A program made the translations under genes and the position numbers. From an uncultured Pelagibacteraceae bacterium (lineage in GTDB: Bacteria > Pseudomonadota > Alphaproteobacteria > Pelagibacterales > Pelagibacteraceae): DNA of 64,000 nt. Below are positions 31,528 to 42,444 of this stretch, piece after piece. The notes beneath the pieces were generated by a model. The model was given only the letters and a program-made list of their open reading frames with translations. It was not told the DNA's origin and searched no databases. Location of the stretch: NCBI GenBank assembly GCA_902561015.1, contig CACENB010000002.1, positions 1-64,000 of the forward strand, given 5' to 3'. Every line of letters begins with the position of its first letter. The first letter of the stretch is position 1.

Positions 31528-33349
31528 AATTGGAAAAGAAGTTATTAAAAAAGAACTTTCATTAATTCCTAAACTACCTGGCGTTTATCGAATGTTAAAT
31601 GAAAAGGACGAGATTCTTTATGTTGGAAAAGCTAAAAATTTACCCAATAGATTAAAAAGTTATATCTCTGAAAAAAATCATATTATCCGAACAGAAAGAA
31701 TGTTGTCCCAAACAAGGAAACTTGAGGTAACAACAACATCTAACGAAAGTGAAGCTCTACTTTTAGAAGCAAATTTAATTAAAAAATATAAACCTAAATT
31801 CAACATACTTTTAAGAGATGATAAGTCTTTTCCATTCATATTTATTGGCAATAAAGATAAATGGCCTCAAATTAAAAGACATAGAGGAAAGAAAACTAAA
31901 GAGGGATTTTATTTTGGCCCTTTTGCCTCTGCCGGTTCTGCAAATTGGACAATTAAAATGATACAAAAAATTTTTCATTTGAGAGTTTGTGATGATACTG
32001 TTTTTAAAAATAGAGAGAGACCTTGTATTTTATATCAAATCAAAAGGTGTTCTGCTCCATGTGTTGATTATATAAAAAAAGAAGATTATCAACAAACAGT
32101 AAAGGACGCGATTGAGTTTGTTTCTGGTAAGTCGAGAAGAATTCAAAAAAATTTATCAGATCAAATGGAAAAGGCTAGTGAGGATTTAGATTTTGAAAAA
32201 GCAGTAATTCTTAGAGATAGAATAAAGTCTTTAAATATAATTCAATCATCTCAGAGAATAAATGAAGCCAATCTTGTAGAGGCAGATGTAATTGCTGGTT
32301 ATAAGGAGTCTGGTAAAACTTGCATTCAAGTATTCTTTTACAGGTCAAAACAAAATTGGGGTAATCAGTCCTTTTTCCCAAAACATGATCCAGATGAAAA
32401 ATTAAGTAACATTTTAAATTCTTTCATTTCTCAATTTTATGAAAATAAAAGTGTTCCTTCCTCAATAATTTTATCTGAGGAAATAAAAGAAAAAACTTTA
32501 ATTGAAAAAACTTTGTCCCATAAGGAAAATAAACAAATAGTTATTTCTGTAGCAAAAAAAGGAGCAAAATTAAAAGTTATTAACCAAGCTATTAAAAACG
32601 CAAAAGATAGTCTTAATAGAAAACTATATGAGAGCAAAAATAATCGAGATTTATTCGACTCGGTAGCGAATAAATTTAATTTAGAAACAAATATCAATCT
32701 CATAGAGGTTTACGATAATAGTCATATTCAAGGAACAAATAGCGTTGGTGCTTTAATTGCTTATGGTGATGAAGGATTTATCAAAAAAAGATATAGAAAA
32801 TTTAACATAAAAATAAAAAAAAATGAGCAAGATGACTATGGAATGATGAAAGAAGTTTTATCAAGAAGGTTCAAAAGAGCTGTCCAAGAAAAAGATAATT
32901 ACCTTACTTTTCCTGACTTAGTTTTAATAGATGGCGGAAAAGGCCAATATTCAGTTGCTAGAGAAAGTTTAAATGAGCTAGGGCTACATGATATTCCTAT
33001 AATTGCAATAGCCAAAGGGAAATTAAGAAATAGTGGAAACGAGACATTTTTTCATAATGGTAAAGAATATAAATTTGAAAAAAATGACCCTACCCTTTTT
33101 TTTCTCCAAAGAATCAGAGATGAATCTCACAGATTTGCAATAAGTGCTCATAGAGCTAAACGAAAAAAGGGTTTAAGTAAGTCCCTTTTGGATCAAATAG
33201 ATGGTATTGGAATGATAAGAAAAAGAGCATTGCTTAATCATTTTGGTTCTGCAAGAGCAGTTGAATCTGCAAGTCTTGATGAAATTAAATCTGTTGATGG
33301 TGTAGAAGAAAAAGTTGCTAAAAAGATATATAACTTTTTTCATGAATAA
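31514..33349 (+). CDS. uvrC: Excinuclease ABC subunit C
   Basis: [63 protein letters not shown], HhH C-terminus; start ATG at 31514 (ORF opens 31484). Confidence 0.96.
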   Translation: MISSEIGKEVIKKELSLIPKLPGVYRMLNEKDEILYVGKAKNLPNRLKSYISEKNHIIRTERMLSQTRKLEVTTTSNESEALLLEANLIKKYKPKFNILLRDDKSFPFIFIGNKDKWPQIKRHRGKKTKEGFYFGPFASAGSANWTIKMIQKIFHLRVCDDTVFKNRERPCILYQIKRCSAPCVDYIKKEDYQQTVKDAIEFVSGKSRRIQKNLSDQMEKASEDLDFEKAVILRDRIKSLNIIQSSQRINEANLVEADVIAGYKESGKTCIQVFFYRSKQNWGNQSFFPKHDPDEKLSNILNSFISQFYENKSVPSSIILSEEIKEKTLIEKTLSHKENKQIVISVAKKGAKLKVINQAIKNAKDSLNRKLYESKNNRDLFDSVANKFNLETNINLIEVYDNSHIQGTNSVGALIAYGDEGFIKKRYRKFNIKIKKNEQDDYGMMKEVLSRRFKRAVQEKDNYLTFPDLVLIDGGKGQYSVARESLNELGLHDIPIIAIAKGKLRNSGNETFFHNGKEYKFEKNDPTLFFLQRIRDESHRFAISAHRAKRKKGLSKSLLDQIDGIGMIRKRALLNHFGSARAVESASLDEIKSVDGVEEKVAKKIYNFFHE

Positions 33350-33357
33350 AAATAAAA

Positions 33358-33942
33358 ATGCTTAAGAAAATACCTAATATATTGACTATTGGAAGAATTT
33401 TGATTGTTCCATTTTTTGTTTTAGCATTTTATCTCCCTGGTTTTTATGGAGACTTTACTGCATTAATTCTTTTTTTAGTCGCATCATTTACTGATTTTTT
33501 AGATGGTATGTTAGCTAGATTACTCGGAGAAGAGTCTAAGCTAGGTGAGTTACTAGATCCAATTGCAGATAAAATAATTGTTGCTGCAGCTCTCATTCTT
33601 TTAGTAATGGACGGTACAATTAGAAATTATGAAGTTATTGCTGCTATAATTATTCTGACGCGTGAAATATTAGTTTCTGGTCTAAGAGAATTTTTAGCTA
33701 AAGGTAAAATTAAACTTCCTGTTTCAAATCTAGCTAAATTGAAAACTGTCTTACAGATGGTTTCGATTGCTCTTTTATTATCAGGAGATACTGGAAACAA
33801 AATTATAAATTTTCAGGATTATAACGCTCAAACAATAGGAATTATTTTACTATGGCTCTCTGCAGCTTTAACTCTTTTTACCGGATACGAATATATGCGG
33901 AAAGGAATTGATCACGCTATTTCAGAAGATAATAAAGATTAA
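33358..33942 (+). CDS. pgsA: CDP-diacylglycerol-glycerol-3-phosphate 3-phosphatidyltransferase
   Basis: CDP-alcohol phosphatidyltransferase motif TDFLDGMLARLLGEESKLGELLDPIADK. Confidence 0.93.
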   Translation: MLKKIPNILTIGRILIVPFFVLAFYLPGFYGDFTALILFLVASFTDFLDGMLARLLGEESKLGELLDPIADKIIVAAALILLVMDGTIRNYEVIAAIIILTREILVSGLREFLAKGKIKLPVSNLAKLKTVLQMVSIALLLSGDTGNKIINFQDYNAQTIGIILLWLSAALTLFTGYEYMRKGIDHAISEDNKD

Positions 33943-34820
33943 GCTGCTTTTTTCTTTTTTACTAAAGTTTGATAGCTTTCATTAAGATTAATTATCATAT
34001 CACAAACTTTGTATTGGTTTTCAGCGATGCAAGATACTGGGGTTACCTCTGCAGCAGTACCAGTTAAGAAACATCCAACAAAATTTGGGAGTTCACTTGG
34101 ATTTATTTTTCTTTCGTGAACTTTAATATTTTTAGATTTTGCAATATCGATTACAGTTCTTCTTGTAATACCATCTAAAAACGAGTCAGGAATTGGGGTA
34201 TGCAGCTCTCCATTTTTATCTTTGAAAAAAATATTTGCACCTGTGGCCTCAGCAACATTTCCCTCATAATCTAACATTAACGAGTCTGTATAACCCTGTT
34301 TTTCAGCTTCGTGCTTTGAAAGAGTACATATCATATAAAGTCCTGAAGCTTTTGTATCCCAGGGAATAGTATCTGGTGCAGGTCTTCGCCATTTAGATAT
34401 ATTTAACTTAATACCCTCTACTTTAAGTTTTGGATCAAAATATGATCCCCACTCCCAAGTAGCTATTGCAACATGAATTTTTGTATGCTGAGCAGATATT
34501 GCCATCATCTCACTCCCTCGCCAAGCAACAGGCCTAACATATCCATTTTCAACTTTTTGGGTTGCAATTATTTTTTTACTAGCTGAATTAATTTCCGCCT
34601 CTGTATATGGAATTTCGAAACCCATTCTTTTGGCTGAATAAAATAATCTTGAAGTATGCTCCTCTAATTTAAAGATCGAACCATCATAAACTCGCTCTCC
34701 CTCAAAAACACAACTCGCATAATGTAAACCATGACTTAAAACGTGTAATTTAACCTCTGACCAATCGACTAAATCGCCATTGTACCATATTTTACCTGTT
34801 CTTTTATCGTAAGGTATCAT
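33939..34820 (-). CDS. ilvE: Branched-chain amino acid aminotransferase
   Basis: LHYASCVFEGERVYDG, SLMLDYEGNVAEATGANIFF, TGTAAEVTPV. Confidence 0.9.
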   Translation of the reverse strand: MIPYDKRTGKIWYNGDLVDWSEVKLHVLSHGLHYASCVFEGERVYDGSIFKLEEHTSRLFYSAKRMGFEIPYTEAEINSASKKIIATQKVENGYVRPVAWRGSEMMAISAQHTKIHVAIATWEWGSYFDPKLKVEGIKLNISKWRRPAPDTIPWDTKASGLYMICTLSKHEAEKQGYTDSLMLDYEGNVAEATGANIFFKDKNGELHTPIPDSFLDGITRRTVIDIAKSKNIKVHERKINPSELPNFVGCFLTGTAAEVTPVSCIAENQYKVCDMIINLNESYQTLVKKKKAA

Positions 34821-34886
34821 GAATGAAATATTTATTTATTAAAAAATATCTTTGTATCTATAATATGTCAATATAACTTACCTATA

Positions 34887-35324
34887 ATGAAAGAACTTTT
34901 ATATCTAAAAGATGACCAATTGAAAGATTTGATTGAGAAAATATTTGTTGGCTATAGAGAAACCTTTTCAGACTCAAAGAAAATTCTAGACAAATACTCA
35001 ATTGGTTTAGCTCATCAAAAAGTTATACATTTATTATCAATGTATGAGGGTATTTCAATTTCTAAATTACTTGCAAAACTAAAAGTAACAAAACAAAGTT
35101 TAAATAGGGTGTTAAAAGATTTGATAAAACTTGAGATTATTGTTTTTAAAAAAGATGAGATTGATACAAGAATTAAACATGTTTATTTGAATGAAAAGGG
35201 TAAAAAAATTTTTGAGGAAATATTTTTGTTACAAAAAAAAAGAATTTATAATGCACTTCTAGATTCAAGTTCTGAAGAGGTAATTAATTTCGATAAAGTC
35301 CTAAAAAAAATCATCAATGGATAA
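34887..35324 (+). CDS. MarR-family transcriptional regulator
   Basis: wHTH: ISISKLLAKLKVTKQSLNRVLKDLIKLEIIVFKKDEIDTRIKHVYLNEKGKK. Confidence 0.82.
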   Translation: MKELLYLKDDQLKDLIEKIFVGYRETFSDSKKILDKYSIGLAHQKVIHLLSMYEGISISKLLAKLKVTKQSLNRVLKDLIKLEIIVFKKDEIDTRIKHVYLNEKGKKIFEEIFLLQKKRIYNALLDSSSEEVINFDKVLKKIING

Positions 35325-35994
35325 TTTTATTGCTCATATATTAGTTGTAGATGACGACGATGGAATTAGATCTTTAGTAAGAAAGTATCTAAATGAAAAT
35401 AAATTTTTAATATCTACAGCGGAAAATGCAGAAGATGCTAAAAAAAAAATAGAATTAATAAAGTTCGATTTAATTATATTAGATATAATGATGCCAGGTA
35501 AGAGTGGATTAGAATTTATTCAAGAAAATAAAAAAAAATTGGAGACTCCAATTATCTTATTAACTGCTAAAGGTGAACCAAGTGAGAGAATTGAGGGCTT
35601 AGAAATAGGAGCTGATGATTATTTACCTAAACCTTTTGAGCCTAAAGAATTAATTTTAAGAATTAAAAATATTTTAAATAAGACAAAAAAAGTTAATCAA
35701 AAAAGAGTAATTGAATTCGATAAAATAAAAATTGATCTTAATAAACTTATGATTTTAAAGGATAATAAGGAATTTAAGATTAATAATACTGAAAAAATTA
35801 TTTTAGAGAAAATGATCAATAATCCAGGCAAGACTTTTTCTAGAGAAAATATTGGGATACTAATTAATTTAGATAAAGAAAGATCTATAGACGTAATTAT
35901 TACTAGATTGAGAAAAAAAATTGAGGATGATCCAAAAAATCCTAAATTTTTACAAACAATGAGAGGAGTTGGTTATGTTTTATGGATTAAATAA
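35317..35994 (+). CDS. OmpR-family response regulator
   Basis: Receiver DDDDGIRSLV...LIILDIMMPGKSGLEFI...LLTAKGEPSERIEGLEIGADDYLPKPFEPKEL plus wHTH IDVIITRLRKKIEDDP. Confidence 0.93.
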   Translation: MDNFIAHILVVDDDDGIRSLVRKYLNENKFLISTAENAEDAKKKIELIKFDLIILDIMMPGKSGLEFIQENKKKLETPIILLTAKGEPSERIEGLEIGADDYLPKPFEPKELILRIKNILNKTKKVNQKRVIEFDKIKIDLNKLMILKDNKEFKINNTEKIILEKMINNPGKTFSRENIGILINLDKERSIDVIITRLRKKIEDDPKNPKFLQTMRGVGYVLWIK

Positions 35995-37294
35995 AATTAT
36001 CAAAAATACTCTTCCAAAAAGTTTGTTTTATAGAGCACTGCTTATTGTGGCAGTTCCAGTTCTAGTGTTACAGCTTGTAGTAACAGTTGTTTTTTTTGAC
36101 AGCTTATGGATCAAAACAACCAAAGGTATGACTAGAGCGCTAGTAAATGAAATAAGCACACTTCTTGAATTCTATAAAAATGAAAGTTACGACAAAAATG
36201 AAATAAATAATCTTTTTTCAATTTACCAAGACTTAAATTTTGAATTTGTAAAAGATGAAAAGTTTGATTTTAATTACACCGATAGATGGTTTAGTCCAAT
36301 AGATAGAACTTTAAGACGTGAGCTGAAATCTAGATTTAAGTTAGATAATTTTTGGTTTGATACAATCGGCTATAAAGAATTAATCGATATTAGAATTAAA
36401 TACGAGGATGGTTACATTAAATTTCTTGTACCTAGAGACAGAGTTACAAGTTCATCAGCAAGAATATTTGCACTTTGGATAACTGTTCCAGCGTTGATTA
36501 TGGTTTTGATATCTTTGATTTTTTTGAAAAATCAAACAAGACCCATAACTAACCTTGCTAGAGCAGCAGAAAAATTTGGTAAAGGTGAAGAAATCGAGGA
36601 ATTTAAACCATCAGGTGCTTCTGAGATAAGACGTGCGGGTTACGAATTTGATAAAATGAGAAAAAGAATAGTAAGACATCTAAACCAAAGATCTGAGATG
36701 TTATCAGGAATTAGTCATGATTTAAGAACCCCTCTTACAAGAATGAAATTACAAATCACTTTTATAAAAGATAAAGAACTTTCAAAAAAATTAACAGAAG
36801 ATGTTGACGAAATGGAAAAAATGCTCAATGAATATCTCCAATTTACAAGTTCATCTTTTGCCGAAAAAGATGAAATGTTCAATCTAACAGATCTGATCCA
36901 TGAAATTATAGAAAAATATGATAACGATAATATTTCATTAGAGCTTATGCCAAGAGTTTATTTTAACGGAAGAAAAAATTTAATTACCCGTTGTATCAAT
37001 AACCTTCTAAATAATGCAATTAAATACGCTAAAAAAGTTAACATAGAATTAAACAAAAATAACAATAATCTTTTTATTAAAATTGAGGATGATGGTCCAG
37101 GTATTCCAAAAACTGAGTATGAAAATGTATTTAAACCATTTTATAAAATTAATAAAGGAAGAGCAGACTCAAAATCTAGTGTAGGATTAGGATTATCAAT
37201 AGCATCAGATATAATAAAATCCCATGGAGGCAATATTAAATTAGACAAATCTAAGATGAATGGTTTAAGCGTTAAAGTTTTTTTGCCCGTTTAG
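35969..37294 (+). CDS. EnvZ-like sensor histidine kinase
   Basis: Two TM, HAMP, SGISHDLRTPLTRMKLQ, N-box NLLNNAIKYA, GLGLSIASDIIKSHGG; overlaps the response regulator gene. Confidence 0.92.
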   Translation: MVMFYGLNKIIKNTLPKSLFYRALLIVAVPVLVLQLVVTVVFFDSLWIKTTKGMTRALVNEISTLLEFYKNESYDKNEINNLFSIYQDLNFEFVKDEKFDFNYTDRWFSPIDRTLRRELKSRFKLDNFWFDTIGYKELIDIRIKYEDGYIKFLVPRDRVTSSSARIFALWITVPALIMVLISLIFLKNQTRPITNLARAAEKFGKGEEIEEFKPSGASEIRRAGYEFDKMRKRIVRHLNQRSEMLSGISHDLRTPLTRMKLQITFIKDKELSKKLTEDVDEMEKMLNEYLQFTSSSFAEKDEMFNLTDLIHEIIEKYDNDNISLELMPRVYFNGRKNLITRCINNLLNNAIKYAKKVNIELNKNNNNLFIKIEDDGPGIPKTEYENVFKPFYKINKGRADSKSSVGLGLSIASDIIKSHGGNIKLDKSKMNGLSVKVFLPV

Positions 37295-37523
37295 ATTTAA
37301 GGTTTTTCTTTAATTTAATCTTTTCAATTTTTTTCTCTAAAATTTCTACTCTTTTAGAGAGAATTTCAAACTCATCTTTGCTAGTTAATTTAAGTTTAAA
37401 AACCAATTCGTCTCTTTTTGATTTTAAAATTGAGAGTATCTCAGACGTAATATCTTTTGAAGAAACTATACCTTGCTCAATTAACTTGGCAAATCTATCG
37501 ATTACAAATTTTGAGTTTTTCAT
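37272..37523 (-). CDS. UbiK/YqiC (BMFP) accessory factor-like protein
   Basis: Short helical/coiled-coil protein with BMFP-like C-terminus DEFEILSKRVEILEKKIEKI. Confidence 0.65.
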   Translation of the reverse strand: MKNSKFVIDRFAKLIEQGIVSSKDITSEILSILKSKRDELVFKLKLTSKDEFEILSKRVEILEKKIEKIKLKKNLKSKRAKKL

Positions 37524-37572
37524 ATATTTATATAATAACTTATTATAGTTTAATTTATAATTATTATTTGAA

Positions 37573-38355
37573 ATGTTTATTAATAATTTTGACCCAGTAG
37601 CTATTCAAATTTTTTCCCTTGAAATAAGGTGGTATTCTCTAGCTTATGTTGTTGGTATTTTACTAGGGTGGTTTTTAAGTAAAAAATTTTTTATTTCTGA
37701 AACAAAAGTAAGTGAAAAATTTGATGATTACCTAACTTATCTAATTTTAGGTTTAATTATTGGTGGTAGATTAGGATATGTCATATTTTATAACCTTGAA
37801 TTTTATACTAACAATTTGTTAGATATTTTTAAAATTTGGCAAGGTGGTATGTCATTTCATGGAGGAGTTATAGGGATTGTAATTGCAAGTTATTTTTTTG
37901 CAAAAAAAAATTCACAAAGTTTATTTAATTATTTAGATATTGTATCTCTTGTTGCGCCCATAGGTATTTTTTTTGGTAGAATAGCAAATTTTATAAATTC
38001 AGAACTTTATGGTGTCGAAACTAATGTGGCTTGGGCAGTCCAATTTATACAAATAGATAACTTGTACCGACATCCCACCCAGCTATATGAAGCATTTTTT
38101 GAGGGTATAGTTCTATTTTTAATTCAAATATACTTTAAAAATAAGAGTTTCTCCGAAAGACCTGGTTTTATCTCCGGTATATTTTTAATTTTTTACTCAA
38201 TTTTTAGATTTACAATTGAGTTTTTAAGAGTTCCTGATGAACAATTGGGTTATTTATTATTCAATCTGACCATGGGACAACTTATAAGTATCTTTTTTTT
38301 AATAATTGGATGTTATTTATTAATCTCTAAATATGAAAACAGACAAAATAGTTAA
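37573..38355 (+). CDS. lgt: Prolipoprotein diacylglyceryl transferase
   Basis: WYSLAYVVGILLGW, GGRLGYVIFYN, GGMSFHGGVIG, GRIANFINSELYG, HPTQLYEA. Confidence 0.95.
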   Translation: MFINNFDPVAIQIFSLEIRWYSLAYVVGILLGWFLSKKFFISETKVSEKFDDYLTYLILGLIIGGRLGYVIFYNLEFYTNNLLDIFKIWQGGMSFHGGVIGIVIASYFFAKKNSQSLFNYLDIVSLVAPIGIFFGRIANFINSELYGVETNVAWAVQFIQIDNLYRHPTQLYEAFFEGIVLFLIQIYFKNKSFSERPGFISGIFLIFYSIFRFTIEFLRVPDEQLGYLLFNLTMGQLISIFFLIIGCYLLISKYENRQNS

Positions 38356-39376
38356 TCTACCCCTAGACAAGTTTATCAATATCTCTTTGTATAATAAAAA
38401 GTCTGGGTATTACATAAAAAAAAATCCATTTGGCAAAAAGGGAGATTTTATCACAGCTCCTAATGTATCAAGGTTATTTTCTGAAATGATTGCCATTTGG
38501 GTTGTAAGTTTTTGGAAAAGTATAGGGTCACCTAAAGAATTTAACTTAATTGAACTTGGTGCAGGAAACGCTGCAATGATGAAAATTCTCATAGAAAGTT
38601 TTAAAAAATTCCCATTATTTTTCAAATCCTGCAGGTTGGTAATTTATGAAATAAGCCCTACTTTGAAGAAGATACAAAAAAAAGAATTATTAAATTCAAA
38701 TATTAGTTGGATAAACGATTTAAGAAAAATTAAAAAAATTCCTAGTATATTTGTTGCAAATGAGTTTTTTGATGCACTTGCAATTAAACAATTTCAAAAA
38801 AAAGGTAATCTATGGTTTGAAAAATTTGTTAGTTTAAATAAAGAAAAAGCTTTTTTCTCAGAAAAAAAGATTAATATGAGGAAATATGAAAAAAAGATTG
38901 ATTTTAAAATATCTAAAAATCAAAATTTTATAGAATATTCAGAGCTTGGTATTAATCACCTTAAGCAAATTTCAAAGATAATCAAAGTGAGATCTGGAGG
39001 AATTTTAATCATAGATTATGGATATACTGAAGATAAAATGAAAAATACTTTACAAGCATTATATAAACATGAATATTCAGATGTTTTAGCTAAAATTGGA
39101 AGTTCCGATATCACGCATAATATTAATTTCCAATTATTTGAAAAAATTATCAAGAAGATTGGTGGATTAAAGCATAGTTTAACAACACAAAAAGAATTTC
39201 TTATAAAATTGGGAATCCATGAAAGAGCTGAGATGATTGCAAAAAATCAAAACTTTTTAAAAAAAGCAGATATTTATTACAGATTAAAAAGACTAACAGA
39301 TGAAAAACAAATGGGAAAATTATTTAAAGTTATGTTAATAAAAAACCAAAATAACAATTTTAATTTAGGATTTTGA
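38333..39376 (+). CDS. SAM-dependent methyltransferase, MidA/NDUFAF7 family
   Basis: GYYIKKNPFGKKGDFITAPNVSRLFSEMIAIW, LIELGAGNAAMM, FVANEFFDALAIKQF, IDYGY. Confidence 0.86.
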   Translation: MKTDKIVNLPLDKFINISLYNKKSGYYIKKNPFGKKGDFITAPNVSRLFSEMIAIWVVSFWKSIGSPKEFNLIELGAGNAAMMKILIESFKKFPLFFKSCRLVIYEISPTLKKIQKKELLNSNISWINDLRKIKKIPSIFVANEFFDALAIKQFQKKGNLWFEKFVSLNKEKAFFSEKKINMRKYEKKIDFKISKNQNFIEYSELGINHLKQISKIIKVRSGGILIIDYGYTEDKMKNTLQALYKHEYSDVLAKIGSSDITHNINFQLFEKIIKKIGGLKHSLTTQKEFLIKLGIHERAEMIAKNQNFLKKADIYYRLKRLTDEKQMGKLFKVMLIKNQNNNFNLGF

Positions 39377-39377
39377 T

Positions 39378-40136
39378 CTGATTACCTCTCAAAAATTATC
39401 AAAAAACAAAAACATAAGTCATGGTTTTTTCAACAAGAATGGAGGTAAATCAAAAGGAATATATAAGAGTCTTAATTGTGGCCCTGGTTCTCTTGATAAT
39501 AAAAGTAACATTTTAAAAAATTTAAAAATTGTCAAAAATAAAATAGGAAAAAAAACAAAAAATATCTATTTAGTTCATCAAATACATAGCAATAAATTAG
39601 TTTTTCTTAATGGAAATTCTAAATTAAAAAAAAGAATTAAAGCTGATGCAGTTATAACTGATCAAAAAAAACTTCCGATAGCTGTATTGACTGCTGATTG
39701 CGTACCAGTGTTGCTATATGACTTTAAAAGAAAAATTATCGCAGCTATACATGCTGGTTGGAAAGGTGCATATAAAGGCATAATCAAAAACGTTATTAAT
39801 TTTATGATTAAAAAAGGGTGTAATCCAAAAAATATTATTGGAGCAATTGGTCCGTCAATTACTCAAAAAAACTACGAAGTAAAAGCCGACTTTAAAAAAA
39901 AATTTATTAAAAAACACAAAAAAAACAAAATTTTCTTTAAAAATAAAAAAAAGTTAATTTATTTTGACTTACCAAATTATGTCAAAACTCAACTTAAATC
40001 GCAAAAAATCAATAGAATTGATATGATTAAAATTGATACATTCGATAAAAAAAATAATTTTTTTAGTGCAAGAAGATCATTGAAATTAAACCTTAATGAT
40101 TATGGTAGAAATATTTCAATAATTATGATTAATTGA
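39378..40136 (+). CDS. PgeF/YfiH laccase-domain protein with non-canonical start
   Basis: Frame continues upstream of the tracked ORF (39687): [40 protein letters not shown]...HQIHSNKLV...[12 protein letters not shown]...[14 protein letters not shown]. In-frame stop TAG at 39366-39368; first possible start CTG 39378 or ATT 39381. Confidence 0.82.
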   Translation: MITSQKLSKNKNISHGFFNKNGGKSKGIYKSLNCGPGSLDNKSNILKNLKIVKNKIGKKTKNIYLVHQIHSNKLVFLNGNSKLKKRIKADAVITDQKKLPIAVLTADCVPVLLYDFKRKIIAAIHAGWKGAYKGIIKNVINFMIKKGCNPKNIIGAIGPSITQKNYEVKADFKKKFIKKHKKNKIFFKNKKKLIYFDLPNYVKTQLKSQKINRIDMIKIDTFDKKNNFFSARRSLKLNLNDYGRNISIIMIN

Positions 40137-40143
40137 GTTTTTC

Positions 40144-41076
40144 ATGAAATTATTAACTGGAAATAGCAATAAAATCCTAAGTAAAAATATCGCCAAATAT
40201 TTAAAATCTAAACTTGTCAATTCCAGTATAAGAAAGTTTGCAGATGGTGAAATTTATATCGAAATAAATGAAAACATAAGAGGGAATAGTATTTTTATAA
40301 TTCAATCAATTTCTTCGCCAGCTAATGATAATTTAATGGAATTATTATTATGTATTGATGCTTTAAAAAGATCATCAGCAAAAAATATAACTGCTGTAAT
40401 TCCTTATTTTGGTTATGCAAGACAAGATAGAAAAGTTGTACCAAGAACCTCTATATCAGCAAAGCTTGTTTCAAATTTAATTACTCAAGCTGGAGCAGAC
40501 AGAATTGTTACAGTAGATTTGCATGCTGGTCAGATACAGGGTTTTTTTGATATCCCTGTAGATAATCTTTTTGCAACTCCAATATTTGCGCGGCATATTA
40601 AAAAAAAAATTAAAACTAAAAATATAATCTGCGTTGCACCAGATGTTGGTGGGACAGAGAGAGCTAGGGCTCTCGGAAAAATTTTAAATGTTGGACTTGC
40701 TATAGTTGACAAGAGGAGACCTAAACCAGGCCAATCTCAAGTAATGAACGTAATCGGTGATGTCAAAGGTAAAACTTGTATTCTTGTTGATGACATAATT
40801 GACTCCGGTGGAACTATAGTTAATGCAGCTAAAGCTTTAAAAAATAGAGGTGCCAAGGATGTTTTTGTTTATATTACGCATGGCGTGCTAAGTGGAGATG
40901 CAGTTAAAAAAATTAAAAATTCTGTCATTAAAAATTTAGTAATAACCGATACAATTGACAATTTTGATAGAACAAAAAATGTAAAAAATATAGAAGTTTT
41001 ACCAATTTCTGGCCTAATGGGTGAGGCTATTAAAAGAATTTCTAATTCAACTTCAGTTTCAGATTTATTTAAATAA
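40144..41076 (+). CDS. prs: Ribose-phosphate pyrophosphokinase
   Basis: [68 protein letters not shown]. Confidence 0.96.
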   Translation: MKLLTGNSNKILSKNIAKYLKSKLVNSSIRKFADGEIYIEINENIRGNSIFIIQSISSPANDNLMELLLCIDALKRSSAKNITAVIPYFGYARQDRKVVPRTSISAKLVSNLITQAGADRIVTVDLHAGQIQGFFDIPVDNLFATPIFARHIKKKIKTKNIICVAPDVGGTERARALGKILNVGLAIVDKRRPKPGQSQVMNVIGDVKGKTCILVDDIIDSGGTIVNAAKALKNRGAKDVFVYITHGVLSGDAVKKIKNSVIKNLVITDTIDNFDRTKNVKNIEVLPISGLMGEAIKRISNSTSVSDLFK

Positions 41077-41119
41077 TTACCTTGATTATTTATCAACATG
41101 GGTTAAAAACCTCTGTTTT

Positions 41120-41849
41120 ATGAATTCATTAGAAGCTAACATCAGAGATAATAAGACTAAGGGCGAATTAAATGCTATCAGAAATAGTGGAGAAGTGCCT
41201 GCAATTGTTTATGGTGGCAAAGACGAAAATCAAAAAGTTTCTATCTCAAAAAAAAAAGCTTAAATACTTAATCGAAAAAAAGAATTTTTTATCTAATATT
41301 ATAACATTGAATGTTGGTGGTAAAAATCTTAATGTTTTACCTAGAGAAGTAAAATATCATATCTTAAGTGATGATCCTACTCATGTTGATTTTTTGAGAA
41401 TTTTACCTGGTGTTAAAATCAAAATTGAAGTTCCAGTAAACTTTATCAACCATGAAAAATCTCCAGGACTTAAAAGAGGTGGTGTATTAAATATTGTTAG
41501 AAGAAAAGTTGAATTAAAGTGTCCTAGCGAAAAAATTCCTGAAAATATAACAATTGACTTAGATGGTGTAGATATTGGTGAAAGTTTTAAAATTTCTTCT
41601 GTGAAATTAGATAGTGAGGTGACTCCTACAATTCAAGGAAGAGATTTTGTAATCGCAACCTTAGCGGCGCCGACTGTGATGAAAGAGCCTGAGAAACCAG
41701 CTGAGGCCGAGACAACAGAGGGTGAACCAGGAGCAGAAGGATCAGAAGCAGCAGCAGCTGATGGTGAAAAAACACCAGCTGAAGGTGAAAAAAAAGATGC
41801 TGATGATAAAAAAGGTGCTGATAAAAAACCTTCAGAAGAAAAAAAATAA
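41120..41849 (+). CDS. rplY: Ribosomal protein L25/CTC, reading frame interrupted at A10 run
   Basis: MNSLEANIRDNKTKGELNAIRNSGEVPAIVYGGKDENQKVSISKKKA* in one frame continues as LKYLIEKKNFLSNIITLNVGG...VDFLRILPG in another; switch at A10 (41248-41257). Confidence 0.82.
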
Positions 41850-41883
41850 TCTAATTAAATTGGATATAACTTCTCAATAATTT

Positions 41884-42444
41884 ATGCTTTTGTTTGTAGG
41901 TCTAGGAAATCCAACTCCAGATAGCGAAAATAACCGTCATAATGTTGGTTTTAAGATTATAGACAACATTAATAAAAAATTTAGTCTTTCTAAGCAAAAA
42001 CCTAAATTCAAAGGTCTTCTTACAACTGGAAATATCAACAATAAAAAAATTTATGCAATTAAGCCTCTAACATTTATGAACAATTCAGGTATTTGCATAA
42101 GAGAATTAATTGAATATTTTAAAATTGAAGCTGAAGACGTGATAGTTTTTCATGATGATCTTGATGTTGAATTAGGAAAAATTAAAGTAAAATTTGGTGG
42201 GTCAAGTGCAGGTCATAATGGGATTGCCTCAATTGATAAATTCATCGGCAAAGACTACTCAAGAGTTAGGATAGGTATTGGAAAACCCAAGAACGGTATT
42301 GAGGTTGCAGATTATGTTTTACAAAATTTTGATGAAGATGAAACAGTTGGTATTAAAAAAATTTCAGATAGTATTACTGAATCAATCTCTATTTTGGTAG
42401 AAAAAAAATTAGATCTATTCTCAAGCACTGTTAATAATAGATAA
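41884..42444 (+). CDS. pth: Peptidyl-tRNA hydrolase
   Basis: FVGLGNPTPDSENNRHNVGF, PLTFMNNSG, VFHDDLDVELGKIKVKFGGSSAGHNGI. Confidence 0.96.
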   Translation: MLLFVGLGNPTPDSENNRHNVGFKIIDNINKKFSLSKQKPKFKGLLTTGNINNKKIYAIKPLTFMNNSGICIRELIEYFKIEAEDVIVFHDDLDVELGKIKVKFGGSSAGHNGIASIDKFIGKDYSRVRIGIGKPKNGIEVADYVLQNFDEDETVGIKKISDSITESISILVEKKLDLFSSTVNNR

